This document shows, piece by piece, positions 40,685-48,160 of a DNA stretch of 64,000 nt. Source of the DNA: Rhizobium favelukesii (GTDB taxonomy: Bacteria; Pseudomonadota; Alphaproteobacteria; Rhizobiales; Rhizobiaceae). Location: assembly GCF_000577275.2 (NCBI RefSeq), contig NZ_HG916852.1, positions 561,001 through 625,000 of the forward strand. The letters are read 5' to 3'. The notes beneath the pieces were generated by a model that ran no database searches, had not been told where the DNA came from, and saw nothing but the letters and a program-made list of their open reading frames with translations. Both the position numbers and the translations under genes were made by a program. Positions within the stretch are counted from its first letter, which is position 1; each line of letters starts with the position of its first letter.

Positions 40685-41534
40685 GGTCTAGGCAATTCGC
40701 GAGCTGTAGAGTGATGGAGCTGAGAACATTTTCATCGAAAACCGGAGGCGGGTCCATAAATAGCTTCGTGAATTGCCAGCCTTCATGATGCTGGATAAAT
40801 GTCAGGTATGCGTACTCGAGGCCCAAAGCCTCACACACGCCCTCTGCTGATTTGATGACGGCCTCAGCAGAACCTTGGTGCTCACTCCGACAGCCATCTA
40901 TGCTACTGTACGACAGGAGCTGTGTCTCACCAGGCAGCCTCACGACAATGTAGTGCTGCGCATCTGGGGAGTAATCAATGTGAGACACGATCCTTCGCCC
41001 CAAGTCTGCTGCGCTAGAACTCCACAGCGAAACTCCACTCGCCAAGTCCGTCTGAGCGTGCAAACCTTCGGCCACGTCAGAATTTCCTGGGCCTCTCACC
41101 AGATCTGCTACCGTCGGAATTCCAAGAGCTCGCGCAACAATGCGGGCCAGGAGCGGGTCCGAGTACAGTGGCGGCGTGAGGGTATGTGGACGGTTTATGG
41201 CACGACCTTGAAACAACGTCATGAAAGTGAACCAGGACGCAAACGTCTCCGCTCTCCTATAGGCGGAGTCCGATTGGTCTTCTAGATCCCCTATATAGTA
41301 GTTTGTAAATATTAGTGTGTCTGACCCGTTCAAGGTCAATATTTCCGAGCCTTTTTTCAGCCTAAACTTGCCATCTGTGTGGCAAATAGGAACACTTATT
41401 TGAACCTCTGCTAAGTCCGTTACCCACAATACTTTTTTGTTTCTTTCTGCAAGTAGTTCCGCAAGGCTGGAAAGAACCCCATCTCCTGCCGTTCCAACAA
41501 GTATTGTCGTGCTCGCATCCATAGAGCGAAGCAT
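40677..41534 (-). CDS. Degenerate ATP-grasp-like partner protein
   Basis: A 285-residue protein (ATG 41534, or 41522). It begins with a Rossmann-like strand (TTILVGTAGDGVLSSLAELL). SDPLLARIVARALGIPTV (125-142) parallels the core of the downstream ligase, and its end, YAYLTFIQHHEGWQFTKLFM then DPPPVFD, aligns without gaps to the ligase's metal-binding end; but the equivalents of Lys120, Glu272 and Asn274 are Pro, Phe and Asp. I infer an inactive ATP-grasp paralogue acting as partner or substrate-binding subunit. The upstream TAACCGGAGATG motif is repeated before the first gene. Confidence 0.55.
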   Translation of the reverse strand: MLRSMDASTTILVGTAGDGVLSSLAELLAERNKKVLWVTDLAEVQISVPICHTDGKFRLKKGSEILTLNGSDTLIFTNYYIGDLEDQSDSAYRRAETFASWFTFMTLFQGRAINRPHTLTPPLYSDPLLARIVARALGIPTVADLVRGPGNSDVAEGLHAQTDLASGVSLWSSSAADLGRRIVSHIDYSPDAQHYIVVRLPGETQLLSYSSIDGCRSEHQGSAEAVIKSAEGVCEALGLEYAYLTFIQHHEGWQFTKLFMDPPPVFDENVLSSITLQLANCLDHE

Positions 41535-41540
41535 CTCCGG

Positions 41541-42488
41541 TTAGGCTAATGGCAAGAAAGGAAAGTCTTGGCTTGAGCGGTCGAACTGCTGGACCCCGAG
41601 CTTCTGATAATCGGCAAATATACCAAGCGTGTCTATTGCGCCTTTCTCGGGTGTCATTTTTACGAGGCGCTCAACGCCGTCTTTCCCGCTACCTTTGTCG
41701 GCGCCGTCTTTGCTATCTTTGCCGTCTTTCCCTGACTCCTTTCCATCCTTCGAATTACCCGCCTTGTCTGTTTTGTTGTCCTCGTTGCACCCACTGCAGC
41801 ACGCCGCCTGGGCACCCCCGAAGCCGCCCGTCCCGCCGCCAACTAGTGCCATTGTGCTCGTCGACGATCCCGTGGCTGACGGAGAAGTGCCAAGTATGGC
41901 GGCAAGCGCTTCTTTCTTGCCCATCCTCAGGACAGTCTTATAAAATTCGTTTGATTCGCGAACGATGTTCTTCGTTAAATCGGGCCTTTCTTCCGGCTGA
42001 ATAAACAGCGAAACTGTCGATATTGTGCGACCGTCGCCATACAGGTTGTCAATATCACCAGCTATTTCAATATTTATCTTACTGCCTGACTTCTTTAGCT
42101 CTTGGCTTATTTCAGCAACGGTTCTGTTATAGTCGTCATTTTTTGTGATGTGAAACATCAGTCTCTCGACGCCCCTGACGAGCGCCAACCGCAGGATCTG
42201 TGCGTTTAGCTGCCGGCGAATGCTCGACTCGTTCTGGACTCCAGCACGAACTAACACAAAGGGCACAAACATATGCGGCGAGTAAGTCAGCAGATCAATT
42301 GCTGCGGCTGCTATAAGTATGCGTGTGTCCTCATCTCTCAGCAGTAATAGAGTACCTGATCGCAGTGCGGCGGCGACACGCTCCTGTGCACCATTGTGCT
42401 CGTAAAAGGAGCCATATGCAGGAGGCCATAGCTCTGCAACCTCTAGAAAGTCGATTTCCGTCTCGCCGAAATGTAGAATTGTGGCCAT
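41541..42488 (-). CDS. GNAT-like protein with Cys motif and Lys/Asp/Gly-rich tail
   Basis: A 315-residue protein, first of the leftward cassette (GGAG 8 bases before ATG). Residues 1-165 have the order of a GNAT acyltransferase: strands (GTLLLLRDEDTRILIAAAAI, MFVPFVLVRAG), a helix after V-Q-N-E-S-S-I-R-R-Q-L and a KNDDYNRTVAEI helix, though the acetyl-CoA loop is not canonical. A helix follows (ESNEFYKTVLRMGKKEALAA), then a Gly-rich hinge (GGGTGGFGGAQ), CCSGC (Cys230, 231, 234), a KDG/KDS-repeat stretch to 271 and a short C-terminal segment. The tail looks like a built-in substrate or flexible carrier. No family recognised. Confidence 0.5.
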   Translation of the reverse strand: MATILHFGETEIDFLEVAELWPPAYGSFYEHNGAQERVAAALRSGTLLLLRDEDTRILIAAAAIDLLTYSPHMFVPFVLVRAGVQNESSIRRQLNAQILRLALVRGVERLMFHITKNDDYNRTVAEISQELKKSGSKINIEIAGDIDNLYGDGRTISTVSLFIQPEERPDLTKNIVRESNEFYKTVLRMGKKEALAAILGTSPSATGSSTSTMALVGGGTGGFGGAQAACCSGCNEDNKTDKAGNSKDGKESGKDGKDSKDGADKGSGKDGVERLVKMTPEKGAIDTLGIFADYQKLGVQQFDRSSQDFPFLPLA

Positions 42489-42724
42489 TGCTCATCTCCG
42501 GTTAAAACCCTGGTTAGAAGAGCCTCCATCGAGAATTTATAGCACAAGTCGAAAAAGTCCGCAATCTGGCGAGTTGGCTCAATCAAGTAATATGTTGTCT
42601 GGTTAGTAGTAAAGCATTCCTGTTGTTTAGAACATTGTTCTCGACAATTGTGTTTCTGTTCTGAACATTTGTGGCTTGCCAAGGCAGGACCTCTCTGGAA
42701 CTCGCGCAAGCCATTGCAATCCAT
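42443..42724 (-). CDS. Doubtful Cys-rich small ORF upstream of the cassette
   Basis: A frame of about 93 residues starting at ATG 42724 (weak GGAAG site) contains CSEQKHNCREQCSKQQECF (four Cys) and runs 46 bases into the first cassette gene. The predicted cassette promoter lies inside it, which argues against it; Cys spacing and position argue for a small substrate peptide. Listed as a possibility only. Confidence 0.2.
   Translation of the reverse strand: MDCNGLREFQRGPALASHKCSEQKHNCREQCSKQQECFTTNQTTYYLIEPTRQIADFFDLCYKFSMEALLTRVLTGDEQWPQFYISARRKSTF
42536..42564 (-). promoter_or_regulatory. Predicted promoter of the ATP-grasp cassette
   Basis: On the minus strand TTGCGG (42564-42559), 17 bases, then TATAAA (42541-42536) ends about 48 bases before the first cassette ATG. 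It suggests an independently transcribed moron. Confidence 0.45.
42630..42667. promoter_or_regulatory. Paired operator-like palindromes
   Basis: GAACATTGTTC (42630-42640) and TGTTCTGAACA (42657-42667) are perfect palindromes around a central base, with centres 27 bp apart; GAACATT(T)G recurs as a direct repeat. They lie 70-130 bases upstream of the cassette promoter. A cooperative dimeric repressor or activator site is plausible; no regulator is assigned. Confidence 0.4.
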
Positions 42725-42865
42725 TGCGACTTCCAACTGACCCATCGGCGCCCCGGAACCCATATCGTAGGCGCCTGCTACGAAGAGGCGCATCTGCTCG
42801 ATATCCGCACCTGCCTTCAGTGCAGCAACATCGGTGGCCGTCCACTAGTTCACGGAAAAAGAAAA

Positions 42866-42895
42866 AAGGCCGGGACGAAACCTCGTACCGACCTT
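42866..42895 (-). terminator. Leftward terminator upstream of the cassette
   Basis: AAGGCCGGGACGA pairs with TCGTACCGACCTT (two mismatches, loop AACC). Read on the minus strand it ends in TTTTTTCTTTTT. It would stop leftward read-through before the ATP-grasp cassette. Confidence 0.5.
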
Positions 42896-43032
42896 CCTCG
42901 ATCCGCCTCGACAACAGCTGCCAGTGCATCCGTGGTCAACCGTCAGTCAATGGGCAGAAGACGACTTCTAATGGACTTGGGTTTCCTGTGGGTGGATGTG
43001 CCGCTTGGCAGAATCGATGGTATAAAGCCGGG

Positions 43033-43293
43033 ATGCCAAGACCGACAGATGATCAAATCCTGGAATACACCAACCAATTCGTCGAGGTGATGCGAGAGGA
43101 CTTTGAGCGTTCATTCGGGCTGAGAGAAGTTAGAAATTATGTCGGCGCCGAGTTTGACTTTGATGCTCGCGAAATGGATGACGAGCTCGAGCTTGCCATT
43201 ATCCGGCGCTTCGATGCCCACTACGACTTAGCGCGCGCTACTTTCGACATGCGCTGGGAATTCTTGGATTCTTACGTAGAGGCGCAGTTGTAG
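43033..43293 (+). CDS. Small acidic hypothetical protein
   Basis: An 86-residue helical, acidic protein: TDDQILEYTNQFVEVMREDF, then FDFDAREMDDELELAIIRRF and ARATFDMRWEFLDSYVEAQL. The upstream part of the same frame (to 42676) overlaps non-coding elements and looks spurious. It is rightward, opposite to the ATP-grasp cassette. No family recognised. Confidence 0.5.
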   Translation: MPRPTDDQILEYTNQFVEVMREDFERSFGLREVRNYVGAEFDFDAREMDDELELAIIRRFDAHYDLARATFDMRWEFLDSYVEAQL

Positions 43294-43323
43294 CCCTGTT
43301 CGCTCCACACGATCGCAAAAAAA

Positions 43324-43344
43324 TGCCCCGCAAAGCGCGGGGCA
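43324..43344 (-). terminator. Strong hairpin with A7/T7 flank
   Basis: TGCCCCGC-AAAGC-GCGGGGCA preceded on the plus strand by A7 (43317-43323). On the minus strand it is a perfect rho-independent terminator; on the plus strand it follows the small acidic protein by 30 bases and could act weakly for it. Confidence 0.65.
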
Positions 43345-43498
43345 AGTTCTACGCGGCCTCGGGGTGGGTCTACCCAAGGCGATTATTCAACTCCAAATAG
43401 TCTCCCACGGTTCCATCGGCATATTTTTTTTCGACTCACCTAGACGAAACGAATCACGTCGCCATTTGTTGATTCTGCCTTGTCAAGAAGTTTCGAAA

Positions 43499-43783
43499 AT
43501 GGACCAAGATCTTCCCGTTTTCATAAAGCCGTTGGACGTCGAGATCGATGGCGTCGATCAGTACCGACATGCCGAAACCGTTCAGGATCTCGCGCGAATG
43601 CTTCTGAGCAAATGGCCAGGCTGCGAAGGGGAAAAATTCCATAGCGCCCTCATGCGATCCATTGAGGCGATGGAGTGGTATGTCGCCGCCGCGACGGCAC
43701 GCTCAGCTTTTGTCGATGCCGCTCACGAGGCGGGCATGCATGTCCTTCCGGATGACATGGCAGAGATGAAGAAGGCCAGCTAA
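43499..43783 (+). CDS. DUF982-type small protein
   Basis: A 94-residue protein beginning at ATG 43499: FIKPLDVEIDGVDQYRHAET, VQDLARMLLSKWPGCEGEKF and a helical end (AFVDAAHEAGMHVLPDDM) match the small DUF982 proteins abundant on rhizobial plasmids and islands. Function unknown. Its stop overlaps the DNA ligase start by one base, so they are probably co-translated. Confidence 0.78.
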   Translation: MDQDLPVFIKPLDVEIDGVDQYRHAETVQDLARMLLSKWPGCEGEKFHSALMRSIEAMEWYVAAATARSAFVDAAHEAGMHVLPDDMAEMKKAS

Positions 43784-44820
43784 TGGCCAGGGCTCCACGT
43801 TCCCAGCCTCTACAGGCCGACGCTCAGCCGCTCCGTTCGCGCGCACGAAAGCCGCGTGACCCTTCCCAGCCGAAACTCCCCCTTGATCCAATGCCGGCTC
43901 GCATCGAGCCATGCCTTGCGCTTCTCAAGCCGCGTCCACCAATCGGTCCCGATTGGACCTATGAGGTGAAATGGGATGGCTATCGGATCGCCCTCCACCT
44001 GAACAATGGAAATGTCCGGATCCTCACCCGCGGCGGCCATGACTGGACGCATAGATTTCCCGGGATCGAGGAGGCGGCCAAGAGACTTGGCGTCGGCACG
44101 GCCATCCTGGACGGCGAGGCCGTCGTGCTCGACGAAGAGGGCAGGCCGGACTTTGGACGGTTACAGAACTCCCTCGGGGGTCGCGGTGGCAAGCTGCCGG
44201 CCGGCAACGCGATCATGTTCGCGTTTGACCTTCTCTACTTCGATGGGCATGACATTCGAAACATGGAGTTGTCGTCACGCCGCTTCTTCCTGGAATCGCT
44301 CCTTCGGAACGAGGAAGGCGCAATCCGCCTCTCGGATGAAGTCGATGGTGACGGTCGCGAGATTTTCGCTGCGGCCTACGAGCACGGCCTCGAAGGCATC
44401 ATTGCGAAGCATAAGGATAGCACCTATCGCTCGGGCCGGCTCGGTGACTGGATCAAGGTGAAGTGCGTCCAGAGCGACAGCTTCATGATCGTCGGCTACG
44501 AGCATTCGCTCTCGGCTCGCGGCGGGATCGGCAGTTTGCTGTTAGCGGCCCGCAAAGAAGGCAAGCTGGTCTATGTCGGTTCGGTCGGCACTGGTTTCAG
44601 CGAGCTTACCGCGCAGCATCTACGTACGACGCTAGACCGCATCAAGCGGAAGTCGTCGCCGATCGAATACGGCGGACGGCGCCGAGTGGTCTGGGTGCAG
44701 CCGACGCTGATTGCCGAGATCGAGTATCGCGCCTGGACACATGACGGGAAGCTGCGGCACTCTTCATACAAAGGGTTGAGAGAAGTGCAGGACAACGCTG
44801 CAGTCTATGAGCTGGTTTGA
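43783..44820 (+). CDS. ATP-dependent DNA ligase (LigD ligase-domain type)
   Basis: A 345-residue ligase. The adenylation motif is YEVKWDGYRIALHL (catalytic Lys in K-x-D-G-Y-R), followed by LDGEAVVLDEEGRPDFGRLQ, FAFDLLYFDGHDIRN, the EGIIAKHKDSTYRSGRLGDW motif and WIKVKC; the C-terminal OB fold ends in RHSSYKGLREV. It has neither the polymerase nor nuclease domain of full LigD. Such stand-alone enzymes pair with Ku in rhizobial end joining; no Ku gene is here. It may repair or circularise phage DNA. The first 35 residues are basic and disordered. Confidence 0.93.
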   Translation: MARAPRSQPLQADAQPLRSRARKPRDPSQPKLPLDPMPARIEPCLALLKPRPPIGPDWTYEVKWDGYRIALHLNNGNVRILTRGGHDWTHRFPGIEEAAKRLGVGTAILDGEAVVLDEEGRPDFGRLQNSLGGRGGKLPAGNAIMFAFDLLYFDGHDIRNMELSSRRFFLESLLRNEEGAIRLSDEVDGDGREIFAAAYEHGLEGIIAKHKDSTYRSGRLGDWIKVKCVQSDSFMIVGYEHSLSARGGIGSLLLAARKEGKLVYVGSVGTGFSELTAQHLRTTLDRIKRKSSPIEYGGRRRVVWVQPTLIAEIEYRAWTHDGKLRHSSYKGLREVQDNAAVYELV

Positions 44821-44944
44821 ACCGAACCCCTCTCACTATCGTTGCACTGCCCTTGGCTCACATCGATCAAGCACCAGCGTGGAACAAGCCACGCTGAATA
44901 GGCTTTACATTCGTGTATTGCTCACTGTAGGGCTTGCACAGGTC

Positions 44945-44972
44945 GCAACTCCTTCTACTCTGGTGGAGTTGC
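44945..44972. promoter_or_regulatory. Inverted repeat upstream of the dprA-like gene
   Basis: GCAACTCC (44945-44952), 12 bases, GGAGTTGC (44965-44972), about 50 bases before the DprA-like ATG. Possible operator or attenuator hairpin. The 200-base gap around it has no gene. Confidence 0.35.
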
Positions 44973-45021
44973 AAACATGTGAGGCCTGTACGGGCGAAAC
45001 TCTTCGCATTGGAGGTTCAAT

Positions 45022-45909
45022 ATGTGGCTGTCCCGAGCCGCCGACGGACCGGCGGCAAATTCCATCTCTCCCAGACGGGAGCTTGGCGCTTACGAGGCGC
45101 TATGGCTGGAAAAAGGAGCAACCTTCAAGACTCTAGCAGATCGATTTGCTTCCGACCCTACCGCTCTTCCGTCTGATTTTGTCTCAGCGCAGGTCGCAAT
45201 GTCATGTGCTGACGACGTTATGAAGACCTTAAAAAAGGCAGGCGTGCATCAATTCGGGGTTCGAATCAATCATGCCGGCGACTATCCCAAGAAGCTTCGT
45301 GATGCCAAGCACCCGGTTGAGGTGCTTTACTACCAAGGGGAATGGGAACTTACCGAAACCAGATCAGTCGCTGTCGTGGGAAGCCGTGAGGCTACTGATG
45401 AAGGCAAGCGGCGCGCAGCGAGACTAGCACGAGAGCTCGTCGATCGAGGCTTCACCGTTGTTTCAGGCTTGGCTAGAGGGATTGATATTTCCGCTCATAC
45501 AGCAGCAGTCGAGCGAGGCGGAAAAACCATCGCCGTGATCGGGACGCCGCTTGGCGTATCGTATCCGAAAGAGAATGCCGAGATGCAGGCGCTCATCGCC
45601 CGGGAGTATCTGCTGATCTCGCAGGTTCCTGTCCTTCGGTATGGGAAACAGGCCGTCCCTCAAAATCGTCTTTTCTTCCCAGAGCGGAATGTGACAATGA
45701 GCGCTCTGACAGAAGCCACCATCATTGTCGAAGCTGGCGAGACCTCCGGAACCCTGACACAAGCTCGCGCTGCGATACATCAGGGTCGTAAGCTCTTCAT
45801 ATTAGACTCTTGTTTCAACCGCACAGACATAACTTGGCCATCTCGATTTGCGGCTGAAGGAGCAATTCGCGTGCGTTCATCTGACGATATTTGGGACGCG
45901 CTTGGCTGA
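45022..45909 (+). CDS. DprA/SMF-like nucleotide-binding Rossmann protein
   Basis: A 295-residue protein with GGAGG 6 bases before the ATG. The SMF core is clear: SVAVVGSREATDEGKRRAA, then VVSGLARGIDISAHTAAVER, GGKTIAVIGTPLGVSYPKEN, a FFPERNVTMSAL loop and VEAGETSGTLTQARAAIHQG. The N-terminal 110 residues are an extra helical region. Chromosomal DprA loads RecA on incoming ssDNA. This copy is prophage cargo, lacks the family's C-terminal winged helix and overlaps a phosphoribosyltransferase gene, which suggests a two-gene system different from natural transformation. Confidence 0.85.
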   Translation: MWLSRAADGPAANSISPRRELGAYEALWLEKGATFKTLADRFASDPTALPSDFVSAQVAMSCADDVMKTLKKAGVHQFGVRINHAGDYPKKLRDAKHPVEVLYYQGEWELTETRSVAVVGSREATDEGKRRAARLARELVDRGFTVVSGLARGIDISAHTAAVERGGKTIAVIGTPLGVSYPKENAEMQALIAREYLLISQVPVLRYGKQAVPQNRLFFPERNVTMSALTEATIIVEAGETSGTLTQARAAIHQGRKLFILDSCFNRTDITWPSRFAAEGAIRVRSSDDIWDALG

Positions 45910-46543
45910 TCTTCTTCTTTCTCTAATCGACGACACGACACGCGGCGACCACACCCGGTTGGCAGCTTCGGACACTTGCTATTACCTTTTTGAGTATACC
46001 TCGCGCCGACGTTACGACTTCAGCGCGACCAACAACTTGATCAGCAACTTAAAAAAGAAGCCGAGCACGTCTTCATCTGCTGCGTATCGGTATAAAGGCG
46101 TAGCAATCCGACAGTGCACCGAGGCCCTCAAAAAAGTCTTGAACCCAAAGTGGCTTGCGACAGGCACGATGGTTCCCACTCCGTGCTCTAAGGTTGAAGG
46201 TCACGCTGATTACGACGATCGAATCGAGCAGATATGCCGAGGGGTGGGCGCTAACTTTGATGTTAGGAAACTCGTAAAGCAAACGCAGTCCACCACTGCC
46301 TCACATGAGATGAACGAAGGTGAGCGGCTAACCGTTGAAGACTTGTTGGCCGTTTATCAGATAGACGAAACAGTATCAGGGCCCGCTCCGACGTCGATCG
46401 CTATCGTAGATGATGTCCTTACAGCTGGGACGCATTATCGAGCTATGCATACAGTGCTGTCTGCGAGATTTCCAAAAGCAAAGATCTACGGGATTTTCAT
46501 CGCCAGGCGCGTGTTTCCAGATCCTTTCGATGACGAGACATAG
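45902..46543 (+). CDS. Phosphoribosyltransferase-fold protein paired with DprA-like gene
   Basis: About 213 residues from a TTG overlapping the DprA-like stop by 8 bases. The PRPP-binding loop is visible as PTSIAIVDDVLTAGTHYRAM (about 160-179), the typical hydrophobic strand, Asp-Asp and T-A-G-T motif of type I PRTases. The N-terminus has SLIDDTTRGDHTRLAASDTC, a Tyr-rich stretch (YYLFEYTSRRRYDF) and GTMVPTPCSKVEGHADYDDR. It may act on nucleotides or use the fold for signalling or binding. Overlap implies a complex or tight co-expression with the DprA-like protein. Confidence 0.78.
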   Translation: MADLLLSLIDDTTRGDHTRLAASDTCYYLFEYTSRRRYDFSATNNLISNLKKKPSTSSSAAYRYKGVAIRQCTEALKKVLNPKWLATGTMVPTPCSKVEGHADYDDRIEQICRGVGANFDVRKLVKQTQSTTASHEMNEGERLTVEDLLAVYQIDETVSGPAPTSIAIVDDVLTAGTHYRAMHTVLSARFPKAKIYGIFIARRVFPDPFDDET

Positions 46544-46591
46544 GCAAATTCGTCAATCCCGCCGCCGCTGCGTCTCAGCAGCGGTTACGAG

Positions 46592-46897
46592 TTATTCCTT
46601 ACCTTTCAGGCCGTTGGCCGCCATAAGCCGATCATAATATTCCTCGGCCATTCGAGAAGCTTCCCGAGCCGTAGGCTCGAATCCCTGGTGAGGCATAAGA
46701 CGCTCTCTCACCTCCGGCCCGTGGCCGCTCCATTGCCACTTCTCCCTCTTCGGGCCGCCGTCTTCGTACCTGATGCGGCCGACTGGCACTTCCCCATCCC
46801 AGGCTTGGAAATCTTGCAGCGGTTTGCCGTCTAGGCCGGTCTCTCCCGTCCATGTCGGCTTCCAGAGATATTTCGGCTGGTATTGGGGCGTGCGCAC
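46592..46897 (-). CDS. Small hypothetical protein
   Basis: A 101-residue protein from a GTG with AAGGAG 8 bases upstream. It is Trp- and Gly-rich at first (YQPKYLWKPTWTGETGLDGK, AWDGEVPVGRIRYEDGG) and helical at the end (TAREASRMAEEYYDRLMAAN). Converges on the PRTase gene. Function unknown. Confidence 0.62.
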   Translation of the reverse strand: MRTPQYQPKYLWKPTWTGETGLDGKPLQDFQAWDGEVPVGRIRYEDGGPKREKWQWSGHGPEVRERLMPHQGFEPTAREASRMAEEYYDRLMAANGLKGKE

Positions 46898-47106
46898 AGG
46901 GGCCTCTCCTTGAAGAGGTTGCCGACAGCCGCATGATGTCGTGGATGTTATTGTCGCTCCGCCCGAAGCGTCAGATAGATGGCGTCAATCCCTACGTCCG
47001 TCAAGCTTCTCCGAAATCAGCGGAATTGTGGATAGCGTGGAAAATCGAGATTGTGATTGGCGGCTGGTGATTTTGTGACGTGAACTGACGTCAGGAGGGC
47101 CGCGCT

Positions 47107-47700
47107 GTGTCACTTGCCCACTACGCTCATAATGCCAGAAGCGCACAGCGGGCGAGAGCCAGGATGGAGCGCGCCGGGATGAATATGAATGGCGACATCC
47201 TTTGGACGGATCGGGAACGTGAGGTAATCAGGCAAATCGGCCCTGACTTTGACGCCATTCGAAAGAAGCTTCCCAAGCGGACACGCATCGCGATTGCCGC
47301 GCAATGCCGCAGAATGGGGCTGAAGCAGAAGTCCCAGCACATATGGTCAGCCGCAGAGATCAGCAAGTTGAAGCGAATGTATCGGGGAGGGGCTTCCGTC
47401 GCCGAAATCTGTGAGGCCTTCCCGCATTCCATCTGGGACAATATTCAACAGGTAGCCAGATATCACGGATCTCGACGAGATTACAGGCGCCCATATAAGC
47501 TGACCGGCATACCAGGGCTGGATGAGGTCCGGCGGCGTTGCTTTGAGATCCGCTGGTCTATGCGGGATTTGGACAAGGCAGCCAAGACCGGTTCCTATTT
47601 CAGACGGTGCGGCTGGATTGGGAAGAACATCAATCACCGGGCTCTCGGTCGTGCGATCGAGGCTCTCGATGGGGTCGTGCAAGCCCGTTGGAATGAGTAG
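47107..47700 (+). CDS. SANT/Myb-like helix-turn-helix phage protein
   Basis: A 197-residue basic protein from a GTG with AGGAGG 9 bases upstream. Two tryptophan-led helical repeats, ILWTDREREVIRQIGPDFDA and HIWSAAEISKLKRMYRGG (followed by ASVAEICEAFPHSIWDNIQQ), resemble SANT/Myb or GcrA-like DNA-binding repeats. The C-terminal part includes EIRWSMRDLDKAAKTGSYFR. Probably a regulator of late or cargo genes. The preceding 200 bases hold a TGACGT/ACGTCA palindromic element just before the ribosome site. Confidence 0.62.
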   Translation: MSLAHYAHNARSAQRARARMERAGMNMNGDILWTDREREVIRQIGPDFDAIRKKLPKRTRIAIAAQCRRMGLKQKSQHIWSAAEISKLKRMYRGGASVAEICEAFPHSIWDNIQQVARYHGSRRDYRRPYKLTGIPGLDEVRRRCFEIRWSMRDLDKAAKTGSYFRRCGWIGKNINHRALGRAIEALDGVVQARWNE

Positions 47701-47776
47701 CGCGCGAGACCTCAAAGCGACAGCTGCTGCGTGACAAACACCTTACGGGTCACAGTTTTCCTCTCCGTCCTCGTCT

Positions 47777-48160
47777 TCATTTCCCCAGACTGCCGGCGCC
47801 ACTCTTGCTTCGGTTTGCGTTGATCTTCAAAGCGTCTTCCCGACGCTTCCGAAGGCGATCCTCTGTGGCCTTTTTCTTTTCCGCCCTTCTATCAGAAAGG
47901 ATCTTCTGGAAATCGGGAACCTCATCCTGGCGAGCGACTGAAGCCAGCCGGCGCCCCTTCGCTACCAATGCTGGCGTCACGGTCGTGCGCCTCTTGGCTA
48001 TGAATTCCTCGATGTCTGCCAGCAGATAACGTCGGCTAGGCCGGCTACTAAGCCCGACGTCAACGAATGCGATTTCACCCGCGATGGCGAGGTCACGGAG
48101 CTGCTTTGTTGAGATGGTCAGCAGTTTTGCCGCCGCCTCCGCAGTTAGGAGAGAATTCAT
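47777..48160 (-). CDS. MerR/AlpA-like DNA-binding protein
   Basis: A 127-residue basic protein. The N-terminus is a helix-turn-helix with wing: LLTAEAAAKLLTISTKQLRD, then AIAGEIAFVDVGLSSRPSRR and YLLADIEEFI. The C-terminal third is a Lys/Arg-rich helix (DRRAEKKKATEDRLRKRRED). It overlaps the upstream gene by 4 bases and belongs to the leftward control operon with the XRE repressor. Confidence 0.72.
   Translation of the reverse strand: MNSLLTAEAAAKLLTISTKQLRDLAIAGEIAFVDVGLSSRPSRRYLLADIEEFIAKRRTTVTPALVAKGRRLASVARQDEVPDFQKILSDRRAEKKKATEDRLRKRREDALKINANRSKSGAGSLGK

Noticed and set aside
46852..47070. 72-residue plus-strand frame in the gap before the SANT-like gene.
   Set aside because: Overlaps the minus-strand gene start, no ribosome site, no coding character in the second half.
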